Assembly (NCBI RefSeq): GCF_005893125.1
Contig: NZ_VCJS01000091.1
Coordinates: 1-49,003, forward strand
DNA length: 49,003 bases
DNA from: Nonomuraea basaltis
GTDB lineage: Bacteria > Actinomycetota > Actinomycetes > Streptosporangiales > Streptosporangiaceae
Reading direction: 5' to 3'
The notes under the pieces are model-generated. The model ran no database searches. It worked only from the letters and a program-made list of their open reading frames with translations, and had not been told where the DNA came from. Positions 6,573-14,925 of the stretch are shown here, one piece after another. How positions within the stretch are numbered: position 1 is the stretch's first letter; every line of letters starts with the position of its first letter. Position numbers and translations under genes: made by a program.

Positions 6573-8167
6573 AGCGCCTCATCCCTTTTCTGCTCGTCCC
6601 CATGCTGGCCGCCTGCGGTGCGCAGCCTGCCCAGGAAGCCGCCGCCACCTCGCTGACCTGGGCCATCGAGACGCAGCCCATCACGCTGAACCCGCAGCTG
6701 TGGGCGCAGAACAAGGTGCGGCTGCTCGTGTTCAACCAGTTCGACGCGCTCGTGTCCAAGGCCGAGGACGGCACGTTCCGTCCCTGGCTGGCCAAGTCGT
6801 GGAAGGTGTCGGACGACGGGCTGACGTACACCCTCGAACTGCGTGACGACGTGACCTTCCACGACGGGACGAAGTTCGACGCCGCCGCGGTCAAGGCCAA
6901 CCTCGACCAGTTCAAGGTTCCCGGCTACAACCCGGCGGTGGCCGCGATCCAGCTGAAGGCCTTCGACAAGGCCGAGGTGCCGGCCCCGCACACGCTCAAG
7001 ATCGCGCTCAAGGAGCCCGACGGGCTGTTCCTGGACTTCCTCGCCTCCCCTTACGCCGGGCAGGTGTCGCCGAAGTCGCTGAAGAGCGCCAAGGACCTCA
7101 AGTTCGGCGGGCCGGACCTGGTCGGCACCGGACCGTTCATCCTCGACCGATACGTCCAGGGCCAGGAGATCCACTACCGCCGCAACCCGAACTACAACTG
7201 GCCGCCCACCGGAGCGGCTCACCAAGGTCCCGCCCACCTGTCGGAGATCACCTACCGGTTCCTGCCCGAGGCCGCGGTCCGCGTCGGCGCGCTCACCTCC
7301 GGCCAGGTGCAGGTCATCGAGGGCGTCCCCGCCACCGAGGTCGCCCTGATCAAGAAGGACCCGGCGCTGGCCCTGCAGACCTCGCTGAACTCCGGCACCG
7401 CTTACTCCTACTACTTCAACACCTCCCACGCCCCCTTCGACGACAAGCGCGTGCGCGAGGCGTTCCGCGAGGCCGTGGACGTGGACGCCGTGCTGAAGTC
7501 CGTCTACCAGGACACCGCCACCAGGGCGTGGAGCATCGCCGGCAACAAGAGCCCCTTCTACGACGCCACCCTCGAAAACGGTTACGGCGGCGACGTGGCC
7601 AAGGCCAACTCCCTGCTCGACGCGGCGGGCTGGAAGGAGCGCGACGCCGAGGGCTTCCGGGTCAAGGACGGCAAGCGGCTCACGGTGCGCGAGGTCGCCT
7701 CCGCGCCATTCGTACGGGACCGCCGCGACATCCTCGCTCAGGCCATTCAGGCCCAGGTCAAGCAGAACGCCGGCATCGACTTCCAGGTCAAGATCGTGGA
7801 CCAGGGCAGCGCGCAGAAGGCCCTGGACGAGAACCAGTACGAGCTGTTCGGCAACTCCCGCGGCGACTCCGACGTGGGCGCCGCGCTCAACCTCATCCTT
7901 CCGGAGAAGGGCGCGATCAACCGCACCCGCTTCGCCGACCCGCAGGTGGACAAGTGGCTCGCCGCCGCCTCGGCCACCTCCGACCAGGCCGAGCGCAAGG
8001 AGCTCTACACCGAGGTCCAGCGGGCGGCCGTGGTGGAGACCGCCATCGTGTTCCCGCTCTACGTCCCCGCCGACCAGATCGCCGCGCACAAGAGCGTCCA
8101 GGGGCTCGGCTACGACCCGGCCTCCGGCACCCCGGCGAACGCGTACGACGTGCGGATCGGCACATGA
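6569..8167 (+). CDS. Opp/Dpp-type substrate-binding lipoprotein
   Basis: A 532-residue extracellular solute-binding protein family 5 (SBP_bac_5) member. It starts at GTG 6569 (GTGA overlap with the previous gene) and has a lipoprotein signal peptide with lipobox L-A-A-C, Cys16 being the acylated residue. Family blocks include LNPQLWAQNKVRLLVFNQFD, LRDDVTFHDGTKFDAAAVKA near residue 90 and the GTGPFILDRYVQGQEIHYRR segment. The family binds peptides, nickel chelates, glutathione-like and many other ligands. Because it is coupled to FMN monooxygenases, a sulfur-containing ligand is likely. It delivers ligand to the two permeases encoded next. Confidence 0.88.
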   Translation: MKRLIPFLLVPMLAACGAQPAQEAAATSLTWAIETQPITLNPQLWAQNKVRLLVFNQFDALVSKAEDGTFRPWLAKSWKVSDDGLTYTLELRDDVTFHDGTKFDAAAVKANLDQFKVPGYNPAVAAIQLKAFDKAEVPAPHTLKIALKEPDGLFLDFLASPYAGQVSPKSLKSAKDLKFGGPDLVGTGPFILDRYVQGQEIHYRRNPNYNWPPTGAAHQGPAHLSEITYRFLPEAAVRVGALTSGQVQVIEGVPATEVALIKKDPALALQTSLNSGTAYSYYFNTSHAPFDDKRVREAFREAVDVDAVLKSVYQDTATRAWSIAGNKSPFYDATLENGYGGDVAKANSLLDAAGWKERDAEGFRVKDGKRLTVREVASAPFVRDRRDILAQAIQAQVKQNAGIDFQVKIVDQGSAQKALDENQYELFGNSRGDSDVGAALNLILPEKGAINRTRFADPQVDKWLAAASATSDQAERKELYTEVQRAAVVETAIVFPLYVPADQIAAHKSVQGLGYDPASGTPANAYDVRIGT

Positions 8168-9075
8168 TCAAGCGGCTGGGCACCGGGCTGGCGGTCCTGT
8201 GGGCCGCCGCCACGGCCTCGTACGTCGCGCTGCTGCTCGCCCCCGGCGACACCGTGGACATCCTGATCGGCGACGGTCCCGACACCCCGGAGATCAGAGT
8301 GAAGATCATCGCGGAATGGGGGCTCGACCGGCTGGAGATCGTGCAATACCTGTCCTACCTGTGGCGGCTGCTCCACGGCGACCTCGGCCGCTCCTACCAG
8401 CTCCAGCGGGGCGTAGGCGAGATCCTCGCCGGCCAGGTCGGGCCGACCACGCAGCTCACGCTCGCCGCCGCCGGGACCGGGGTGGCGCTGGCCGGGATCA
8501 TCGCGATCGTCACGGCAGGAAGGGGGCGGTTGCTGCGCGGCGCCGCCTCGGCCGCCGAGCTGGTGTCGGTGTCCGTTCCGCCGTTCCTCATGGGGATCGT
8601 GCTGCTGCAGGTGTTCTCGTTCACCCTCGGATGGTTCCCCGTCTCCGGCGCACAGGGACCACGGGCGCTGGTACTGCCCGCGCTCGCGCTCGGCCTGCCC
8701 ATCGCCGGTGTGCTCGGCCAGGTGCTGCGCGGCGGGCTGGAACGATCGCTGGAGCAGCCGTTCGCGGTCACGGCCAGGGCCCGCGGGCTCACCGAGCGCG
8801 CTCTGGTCGCCCGGCACGCCCTGCGGCACGCGCTGATCCCCGCCGTGACGCTGGCCGGGTGGTTCACTGGCACGCTGCTGGGCGGCGCGGTGATCACCGA
8901 GGTGCTGTTCGGGCGGCCCGGGCTTGGCCAGGTCGCGATGCAGGCGGTGACCGGCCGCGACATGCCCGTGGTGATGGCAGTCGTGCTGCTGTCGGCCGTC
9001 GTGTACGTCACCATCAGCACGCTGCTCGACCTCGCCTACCGCGTCATCGATCCCCGGATACGGGCTGACCGGTGA
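8164..9075 (+). CDS. ABC transporter permease, DppB/OppB type
   Basis: A 303-residue inner-membrane permease. It begins ATG 8164 (ATGA overlap), the only start that gives the family N-terminus (a first membrane segment followed by APGD). Six hydrophobic segments are visible. The DGDLGRSY-type periplasmic block appears as HGDLGRSYQLQRGV, and the cytoplasmic EAA-like loop as TARARGLTERALVARHALRHALIP, followed by GGAVITEVLFGRPGLGQVA. Shorter than typical DppB (about 335) but with no obvious missing block. It would pair with the permease starting at 9072 to form the channel for the ligand captured by the preceding lipoprotein. Confidence 0.88.
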   Translation: MIKRLGTGLAVLWAAATASYVALLLAPGDTVDILIGDGPDTPEIRVKIIAEWGLDRLEIVQYLSYLWRLLHGDLGRSYQLQRGVGEILAGQVGPTTQLTLAAAGTGVALAGIIAIVTAGRGRLLRGAASAAELVSVSVPPFLMGIVLLQVFSFTLGWFPVSGAQGPRALVLPALALGLPIAGVLGQVLRGGLERSLEQPFAVTARARGLTERALVARHALRHALIPAVTLAGWFTGTLLGGAVITEVLFGRPGLGQVAMQAVTGRDMPVVMAVVLLSAVVYVTISTLLDLAYRVIDPRIRADR

Positions 9076-9959
9076 TGCGCGTGCTCACCCGCGGGGCCGC
9101 ACGTCCTGCCCGGAAAGCTCGGCCGGCTCTGCCGAATTTGCGCCGGCCGGTCGCGGCAGGCCTCCTGCGCCGGCTCGTTCCGGTGGCCCTTCTCGTCCTG
9201 CTCGCGGTCGCCGTTGTCGCGCCCGGGCTGCTGACCGCCGCCGATCCCCTGGCCGCCGATCCGCTGAACGCGCTCGCGCCACCCGGCGGCGCCCACTGGT
9301 TCGGCACCGACCACCTGGGCCGTGACGTGCTGGCCAGGGTCGTGCACGGCGCCCGCCACTCCATCAGCATCGGCGTGGCCGCCACCGCCCTGGCCGTCAC
9401 CGCCGGCGTGCTGCTCGGCCTGGCCGCCGGGCTGTCGCCGAAATGGCTGGACGAGGCGCTGGCCCGCTCGTTCGACGTGCTGTCCACCCTCCCCGAGCTG
9501 CTGCTCGCCCTCCTCGTCGTGGCCATCACCGGCCCGGGCACCGGCAATGTCATCTTCGCCATCGCCGTCGCCCAGATTCCCAACTACGCCCGCGTGATCC
9601 GCGCCCAGACCTTCGTCGTCCGCCGCTCCGGCTACGTCGAGCAGGCGCTCACGTTCGGCCGCTCCCGCCTGGCGATCAACGTCGGGCACGTGCTGCCGAA
9701 CGTGCTCGGCCCGATCCCCGTGCTCGCCACGATCGGCCTCGGTCAGGCCGTGATCGCCAGCTCCGGGCTCAGCTTCCTCGGCATGGGACCTCAGCCGCCG
9801 GCCGCCGAGTGGGGCGCGATGCTCTCCGAGGCCCGCAACTACCTGCGGGTCGCCTGGTGGGAGGCGCTCTTCCCAGGCCTGGCGATCACGCTCACCGTCG
9901 TCTGCCTGACCGTCGTCGGGCGCCGCCTGCAACGCCACTTCGAGGGGAGAACACCATGA
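9072..9959 (+). CDS. ABC transporter permease, DppC/OppC type
   Basis: A 295-residue permease with a long basic N-terminus before the first membrane helix, then the DppC hallmark HWFGTDHLGRDVLARVVHGA near residue 74, DVLSTLPELLLALLVVA, the EAA-like loop (VEQALTFGRSRLAINVGHVL) and the end motif GLSFLGMGPQPPAAEWGAML. It starts at GTG 9072, a GTGA overlap with the previous stop; an immediately following ATG at 9075 is an alternative. It is the second channel subunit of the importer and is followed with a 4-base overlap by the ATPase gene. Confidence 0.88.
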   Translation: MMRVLTRGAARPARKARPALPNLRRPVAAGLLRRLVPVALLVLLAVAVVAPGLLTAADPLAADPLNALAPPGGAHWFGTDHLGRDVLARVVHGARHSISIGVAATALAVTAGVLLGLAAGLSPKWLDEALARSFDVLSTLPELLLALLVVAITGPGTGNVIFAIAVAQIPNYARVIRAQTFVVRRSGYVEQALTFGRSRLAINVGHVLPNVLGPIPVLATIGLGQAVIASSGLSFLGMGPQPPAAEWGAMLSEARNYLRVAWWEALFPGLAITLTVVCLTVVGRRLQRHFEGRTP

Positions 9960-11539
9960 CCTCGCTGGTTACCGTGGAAGACCTGCGCGTGAGCTTCGGC
10001 CACGCCGAGGTCGTACGCGGCGTCTCCCTGACGGTCGAGCCCGGCGAGTGCGTAGCCATCGTCGGCGAGTCCGGCTCCGGCAAGAGCGTCACGGCACGGA
10101 CCCTGCTCGGCCTGGCCGGACCCGGCTCGACCGTGCGGGCCTCGGCCTTCCGCGTCTCCGGCCGGGACGCCCTCGCCTTCACCCACGGCGACTGGCGGCG
10201 ACTGCGCGGCGGGTTCGCCGGACTCGTCCTGCAGGACGCGCTGGTCTCGCTGGACCCGCTGCGTACCGTGGGCGCCGAGATCGCCGAGGTGCTCACCGTG
10301 CACGACGTCGTACCCCGGGCCCGCCGTGCGGACCGGGTGCTGGAGCTGCTCGACGCGGTGGGCATACCGGATCCCGCGACCCGGGTCGGGCAGTACCCGC
10401 ACCAGCTCTCCGGCGGGCTGCGGCAGCGGGCGCTGATCGCCTCCGCCATCGCCGCCGACCCCGAGCTGATCATCGCTGACGAGCCCACCACCGCACTCGA
10501 CGTCACCGTCCAGGCCCAGATCCTGCGGCTGCTCGCCGAACGCAAGGCCGCCGGGACCGCGCTGCTGCTGATCAGCCACGACCTGGCCGTCGTCGGCTCG
10601 ATCGCCGACCGCATCCTGGTCATGAAGGACGGGCAGGTCGTGGAGGAGGGGCCCGCCCGGGAGGTGCTGGCCGCGCCCGCGCACGACTACACCTGCGCGC
10701 TGCTGGCCGCCGTCCCGTCCGCCGCTTCCCGCGGCATCCGCCTTACCACCGGTACCCCGCGCACCCGCCCCGCCCGCGTCTCCTCGGTCCAAGTCCTCGC
10801 CGGAGCCGGGCTCACCCGCTCCTACGGCCCGCGCCGCGTCGTGGACGACGTCTCCTTCGCCCTCGACCAGGGCGAGACCTTGGGCGTCGTCGGCGAGTCC
10901 GGCTCGGGCAAGACCACGCTGGCCCGCCTCGCCCTCGGACTGCTCGAACCCGACACCGGCCAGGTCACCCTGCACCAGCGGCCATGGAGCCACCAGCGCG
11001 AACGCGCCCGCCGCCCGCTCCGCCCCAGAATCCAGCTCATCTCCCAGAACCCGCTCGACTCCTTCGACCCCCGCCACACCGTCGGCCACCTGATCGCCGA
11101 GCCGCTGCGTCTGCCTCGGGCGGAACGCCGCGAACGCGTACGCGACCTGCTCGCCCGCGTCGGCCTGCCGCCGGAGACGGCCGCCCGGCATCCCCGTGAG
11201 CTGTCCGGCGGCCAGCGCCAGCGTGTCGCCATCGCCCGCGCCCTCGGCCCCCGGCCCGACGTGCTCGTCTGTGACGAACCCGTCTCCGCGCTCGACGTCT
11301 CCATTCAAGCCCAGGTCCTTGACCTGCTCGCCGACCTCCAGGCCGAGTACGGCACCGCGATGCTGTTCATCTCCCACGACCTGGGCGTCGTCCACCACGT
11401 CGCCGACCGCGTGCTGGTCATGAAGGACGGCCGGGTGGTGGAGGAAGGCGACGTCGAGCACGTGTTCACCCGGCCCCGCCACCCCTACGCGCGCGCACTG
11501 GTCGCCGCCGTACCCCGCGTGGAATTCTCCACAATATAG
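9956..11539 (+). CDS. Fused double ATPase of the Opp/Dpp-type importer (DppD-DppF fusion)
   Basis: A 527-residue protein holding two complete ABC ATPase domains. The first half has Walker A GESGSGKSVTA, signature LSGGLRQR and Walker B LIIADEPTTALD. The second half begins near residue 280 with Walker A GESGSGKTTLA, signature LSGGQRQRV and Walker B DVLVCDEPVSALD. A short linker joins them, replacing the separate D and F subunits of the classical transporter. It begins ATG 9956 (ATGA overlap), which is where homology starts. The stop codon TAG lies one base before a GTAGGTTATA element, marking the end of the first transcription unit. A degraded copy of a similar ATPase segment lies at 29629. Confidence 0.9.
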   Translation: MTSLVTVEDLRVSFGHAEVVRGVSLTVEPGECVAIVGESGSGKSVTARTLLGLAGPGSTVRASAFRVSGRDALAFTHGDWRRLRGGFAGLVLQDALVSLDPLRTVGAEIAEVLTVHDVVPRARRADRVLELLDAVGIPDPATRVGQYPHQLSGGLRQRALIASAIAADPELIIADEPTTALDVTVQAQILRLLAERKAAGTALLLISHDLAVVGSIADRILVMKDGQVVEEGPAREVLAAPAHDYTCALLAAVPSAASRGIRLTTGTPRTRPARVSSVQVLAGAGLTRSYGPRRVVDDVSFALDQGETLGVVGESGSGKTTLARLALGLLEPDTGQVTLHQRPWSHQRERARRPLRPRIQLISQNPLDSFDPRHTVGHLIAEPLRLPRAERRERVRDLLARVGLPPETAARHPRELSGGQRQRVAIARALGPRPDVLVCDEPVSALDVSIQAQVLDLLADLQAEYGTAMLFISHDLGVVHHVADRVLVMKDGRVVEEGDVEHVFTRPRHPYARALVAAVPRVEFSTI

Positions 11540-11551
11540 GTAGGTTATAGT
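11540..11551 (+). promoter_or_regulatory. GTAGGTTATA element (copy 2) overlapping a putative -10
   Basis: GTAGGTTATA at 11540-11549 is a variant of the recurring element. It overlaps TATAGT at 11546-11551, a plausible -10 hexamer for the second operon (first gene at 11592). No good -35 is visible, so promoter strength is uncertain; an operator covering the -10 would suit repression. Confidence 0.45.
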
Positions 11552-11591
11552 GGCTTTAGGGTCACAAACGTTCATGAAAGGCAGTACCCCC

Positions 11592-13214
11592 ATGTCTCCA
11601 TCCAGGCCGTTGCTCACCGCCGCCATGCTCACCGTCGTGGGCCTACTCGGCGCCTGTGGCGGCGGGGGAGCTGCCGAAACCGTGGCAGGCGACGGCAACA
11701 AACCGGCCTACGGCGGCACTCTGACCTATCTGGAGCATCAGCCCCCGACCTGCCTCTACCTACCCGCCGCCGGCTTCTATCCCAACGGCGGCATCCTCAA
11801 TCAGATCACCGACAAGCTGACCTGGCAGAACCCCGAGACGCTGAAGATCGAGCCGTGGATCGCCGCCAAGTGGGAGATCAACGAGGACGCCACCGAGTAC
11901 ACGTTCCACCTGCGCGACGGCGTGACCTTCAGCGACGGCAGCCCGCTCGACGCCTCCGCCGTGGCGGCCAACTTCGACGTGTACGGCCTGGGCGAGCCCA
12001 AGCTCAAGCTGCCCGTCGCCGAGTTCGTCAACAACTACGAACGCAGCGAGGTCGTCGACGCCAAGACGGTGAAGTTCCACTTCAAGCAGCCGTCGCCGGG
12101 CTTCCTCCAGGGCACCTCCGTGATCGGCGCCGGCCTCGTCTCCAAGAAGACGCTCTCCCTGCCGTACGAGCAGCAATGCCAGCTCAAGAACATCATCGGC
12201 TCGGGCCCCTTCACCCTCAAGAGCCAGATCGTCGACAAGGAAGTCGACCTGGCCGCGCGCAAGGACTACAACTGGGCCCCGCCGTCGTCGCAGCACCAGG
12301 GCCGCGCGTACCTCGACGAAGTCAAGATCATTGTCACGCCGGAGGACAACGTGCGGGTGGGCGCGCTCACCTCCGGCCAGGCCGACATGGTGCGCTACGT
12401 CCAGGCGTACGACGAGAAAACCGTCAAGGACGCGGGCTTCCAGATCTACGCCGAGCCCACCCGGGGCGTGAACAACGGCCTCTACCTGCGGCCCACGAAC
12501 AGCATCCTCAAGGACGTCGACGTGCGCAGGGCGCTGCAGGCGGGCACGAACGCCAAGGAGGTCGTCGACACCCTGTTCACCGGGAGCTATCCGGTGGCCA
12601 CCTCCGTGCTCAGCCACCTCGCCCAGGGTTATTCCGACCTGTCCAAGGAGCTCGCCTACGACCCGGACCAGGCCAACGCCCTGCTGGACAAGGCGGGCTG
12701 GGCGCGCGGCGCCGACGGGATCCGCGCCAAGGACGGCGTGAGGCTGCAGCTCGGCGTGTTCGTCTCCGGTCCGCAGCCGCTGTCGAAGCAGACGCTCGAA
12801 CTCGTCGCCCAGCAGTGGGCCAAGCTCGGTGTGAAGCTGGAGATCCGCCCCGCCGACGCCGGCACGCAGGCCGTGGACATCAAGAACGCCGAGAAGACCG
12901 CGATTCAGCACGGCATGGTCGGCCGCGCCGACCAGGACGTGATCAAGAGTCACTTCCACAGCCAGAACCGCGACGTCATCCTCCACGAGGACGAGAAGCT
13001 GGACCGGCTGCTGGAGGAGGAGTCCGCCGAGCCCGACGTGGCCGCGCGCAACGCCAAGGTGTCCGAGATCCAGCGGTACGTGATCGAGCAGGGCTACGCG
13101 ATCCCGCTGTTCGAGGAGCCCCAGGTGTACGGCGCCGCACCGCACGTCAAGGGCGTGGCCTTCGAAGCGGTCGCCCGGCCCTGGTTCTACTCGGTGTGGA
13201 AGTCGCAGCAGTGA
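11592..13214 (+). CDS. Opp/Dpp-type substrate-binding lipoprotein, KPN_01854-like
   Basis: A 540-residue SBP_bac_5 lipoprotein. ATG 11592 gives a signal peptide with lipobox L-G-A-C (Cys22), followed by a flexible Gly-rich linker; an upstream in-frame ATG at 11574 is possible. Blocks such as GGTLTYLEHQPPTCLYLPA, LRDGVTFSDGSPLDASAVAA and GSGPFTLKSQIVDKEVDLAA are visible. The gene order after it (two permeases, double ATPase, LLM monooxygenase, CMD protein, AhpD-like protein) agrees with the set I recall as the KPN_01854-type uncharacterised system. The gene has its own upstream element, so it probably starts a second transcription unit. Confidence 0.85.
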   Translation: MSPSRPLLTAAMLTVVGLLGACGGGGAAETVAGDGNKPAYGGTLTYLEHQPPTCLYLPAAGFYPNGGILNQITDKLTWQNPETLKIEPWIAAKWEINEDATEYTFHLRDGVTFSDGSPLDASAVAANFDVYGLGEPKLKLPVAEFVNNYERSEVVDAKTVKFHFKQPSPGFLQGTSVIGAGLVSKKTLSLPYEQQCQLKNIIGSGPFTLKSQIVDKEVDLAARKDYNWAPPSSQHQGRAYLDEVKIIVTPEDNVRVGALTSGQADMVRYVQAYDEKTVKDAGFQIYAEPTRGVNNGLYLRPTNSILKDVDVRRALQAGTNAKEVVDTLFTGSYPVATSVLSHLAQGYSDLSKELAYDPDQANALLDKAGWARGADGIRAKDGVRLQLGVFVSGPQPLSKQTLELVAQQWAKLGVKLEIRPADAGTQAVDIKNAEKTAIQHGMVGRADQDVIKSHFHSQNRDVILHEDEKLDRLLEEESAEPDVAARNAKVSEIQRYVIEQGYAIPLFEEPQVYGAAPHVKGVAFEAVARPWFYSVWKSQQ

Positions 13215-14140
13215 CGCGATACCTCCTGTCGAGGACCGGCCAGGCGGCGCTCGTGCTCTGGGCCGCCTTCACGGCGAGCTACGTGCTCCTGCAGTTGCTG
13301 CCCGGCGACTCGATCCTGATCAAGTTCCAGAACCCCGAGCTCGGCCTGTCGCCGCAGCAGATCGCCGAGATCCGCGCCTACTACGCCGGCGGCTCGCCGA
13401 TCGGCGACTACTTCCGGACCTTGTTCGGCTTCGTGACCGGCGGCCTCGGCTACTCGATCGACACCGGCACCCCTGTGATCGAGCGGCTGGCCGAGGCGCT
13501 GCCCGGGACGGCCCGGCTCGCCTCGGCCGCGTTCCTGCTGGCGGTGCTGATCGCCGTGGTGATCGCTTTCGCGGCGAGTTACAGCCGGACTTCGTGGTTG
13601 CGGGGCGCGCTGCTGTCCGTGCCGTCGGTGTTCATCTCGGTCCCCGCGTTCTGGTTGGGCATCCTGTTGATCCAGGCCTTCTCGTTCCGGCTGAAGCTGG
13701 TGCCGGTGATCGGCGGCGGCGACCTGCAGCAGCTCATCCTGCCCGTGCTGACGCTGGCCGTGCCGATCTCGGCGCCCATCGCGCAGGTGCTCGCCAGGAG
13801 CATCGACCAGGTGTACGCGCAGCCGTTCGTGCCGGTGATCGAGGCCAAGGGCGCCACGCGGTGGTGGGTCCTGTGGCGGCACGTGGCCCGCAACGCCGTG
13901 CTGCCGACGCTGACCGTGGCCGGGCTGACGTTCGGCGAGCTGATCGCGGGCTCGGTCGTGACCGAGACCGTCTTCGGCCGGGCCGGCATCGGCCGGTTGA
14001 CCGAGCAGGCCGTCAACGCGCAGGACACCCCGGTGATGCTCGCGGTCGTGGTGCTCGCCGCAGCCGTGTTCGTGCTGGTCAACCTGATCGTGGACGTGCT
14101 GTTCCCGATCCTCGACCCGCGGCTCAAGGCGGCGGCGTGA
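13211..14140 (+). CDS. ABC transporter permease, DppB type (second importer)
   Basis: A 309-residue permease starting at GTG 13211 through a GTGA overlap. The N-terminal helix is followed by LLPGDSILIKF, then the periplasmic block GGLGYSIDTGTPVIERL, five further membrane segments, the EAA-like loop PVIEAKGATRWWVLWRHVAR and GSVVTETVFGRAGIGRLTEQ. Its neighbours on either side are the binding lipoprotein and the DppC-type partner, so it forms half of the second importer's channel. Confidence 0.88.
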   Translation: MTRYLLSRTGQAALVLWAAFTASYVLLQLLPGDSILIKFQNPELGLSPQQIAEIRAYYAGGSPIGDYFRTLFGFVTGGLGYSIDTGTPVIERLAEALPGTARLASAAFLLAVLIAVVIAFAASYSRTSWLRGALLSVPSVFISVPAFWLGILLIQAFSFRLKLVPVIGGGDLQQLILPVLTLAVPISAPIAQVLARSIDQVYAQPFVPVIEAKGATRWWVLWRHVARNAVLPTLTVAGLTFGELIAGSVVTETVFGRAGIGRLTEQAVNAQDTPVMLAVVVLAAAVFVLVNLIVDVLFPILDPRLKAAA

Positions 14141-14925
14141 AGGGCGGAGTGGCTCTCGCGTGGGCGGTGCTCGGCCTGGCGCTGCTCTGGGCGGTCGTGC
14201 CCGGGGTGTTCACCGGCTACGACCCGATCGCCGGCGTGCCTGCTGAAAAGCTCCAGGCGCCGAGCGCGGAGCACCTGTTCGGTACCGACGCTGTCGGGCG
14301 CGACGTGTTCGCCCGGGTGGTGCACGGTTCGGTGCACTCGCTGTCGGGGGCGCTCGTGGCCGTGGCGGTGGGCCTGCTGCTGGGCACGTTGCTCGGGCTG
14401 CTGGCCGGTGCGGCCGGCGGGTTCGCCGACGCGGCGGTCATGCGGGTCGTGGACGTGCTGCTGTCGGTGCCCGGTCTGCTCCTGGCCCTGACGGTGATCA
14501 TCCTGCTCGGGCCCGGCACGGTGAACGTGGCAATCGCGGTGGGCATCGGCTCGGTGGCGGCCTTCGCCCGGCTGGCGCGCGCCGAGGTGGTGCGGGTCCG
14601 GCGCGCCGACTACGTGGAGGCCGCGTTCGGCAGCGGCGGCAGGTTCCCGGCGGTGCTGTGGCGGCACGTGCTGCCGAACTCGCTGGGCCCCGTCATCGCG
14701 CTGGCCGCCCTGCAGTTCGGCGCGGCCATCCTGGCCATCTCGACGCTCGGCTTCCTTGGGTACGGCGCCGAACCGCCCACCCCGGAATGGGGATTGCTCA
14801 TCTCCGAGGGACGCAACTACCTGGCCACCTCGTGGTGGCTCACCACACTGCCCGGAGCGGTGGTGGCCGCGGTGGTGCTCGCCGCGGGCCGCATCAGCCG
14901 CTCGATCGGAAAGGAGCGGGCATGA
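14137..14925 (+). CDS. ABC transporter permease, DppC type (second importer)
   Basis: A 262-residue permease starting at GTG 14137 (GTGA overlap). It carries the DppC block EHLFGTDAVGRDVFARVVHG near residue 46, VVDVLLSVPGLLLALTVIIL, the loop VEAAFGSGGRFPAVLWRHVL and the terminal STLGFLGYGAEPPTPEWGLL. It has almost no cytoplasmic N-terminal extension, unlike the first importer's DppC-type subunit. It overlaps the following ATPase gene by 4 bases. Confidence 0.88.
   Translation: MKGGVALAWAVLGLALLWAVVPGVFTGYDPIAGVPAEKLQAPSAEHLFGTDAVGRDVFARVVHGSVHSLSGALVAVAVGLLLGTLLGLLAGAAGGFADAAVMRVVDVLLSVPGLLLALTVIILLGPGTVNVAIAVGIGSVAAFARLARAEVVRVRRADYVEAAFGSGGRFPAVLWRHVLPNSLGPVIALAALQFGAAILAISTLGFLGYGAEPPTPEWGLLISEGRNYLATSWWLTTLPGAVVAAVVLAAGRISRSIGKERA

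Noticed and set aside
7528..8163. Long upstream extensions of permease and ATPase frames (for example before 8164, 9956, 13211, 14137)
   Set aside because: The extensions read through the preceding genes out of frame and have no homology; the overlap starts give exact family N-termini.
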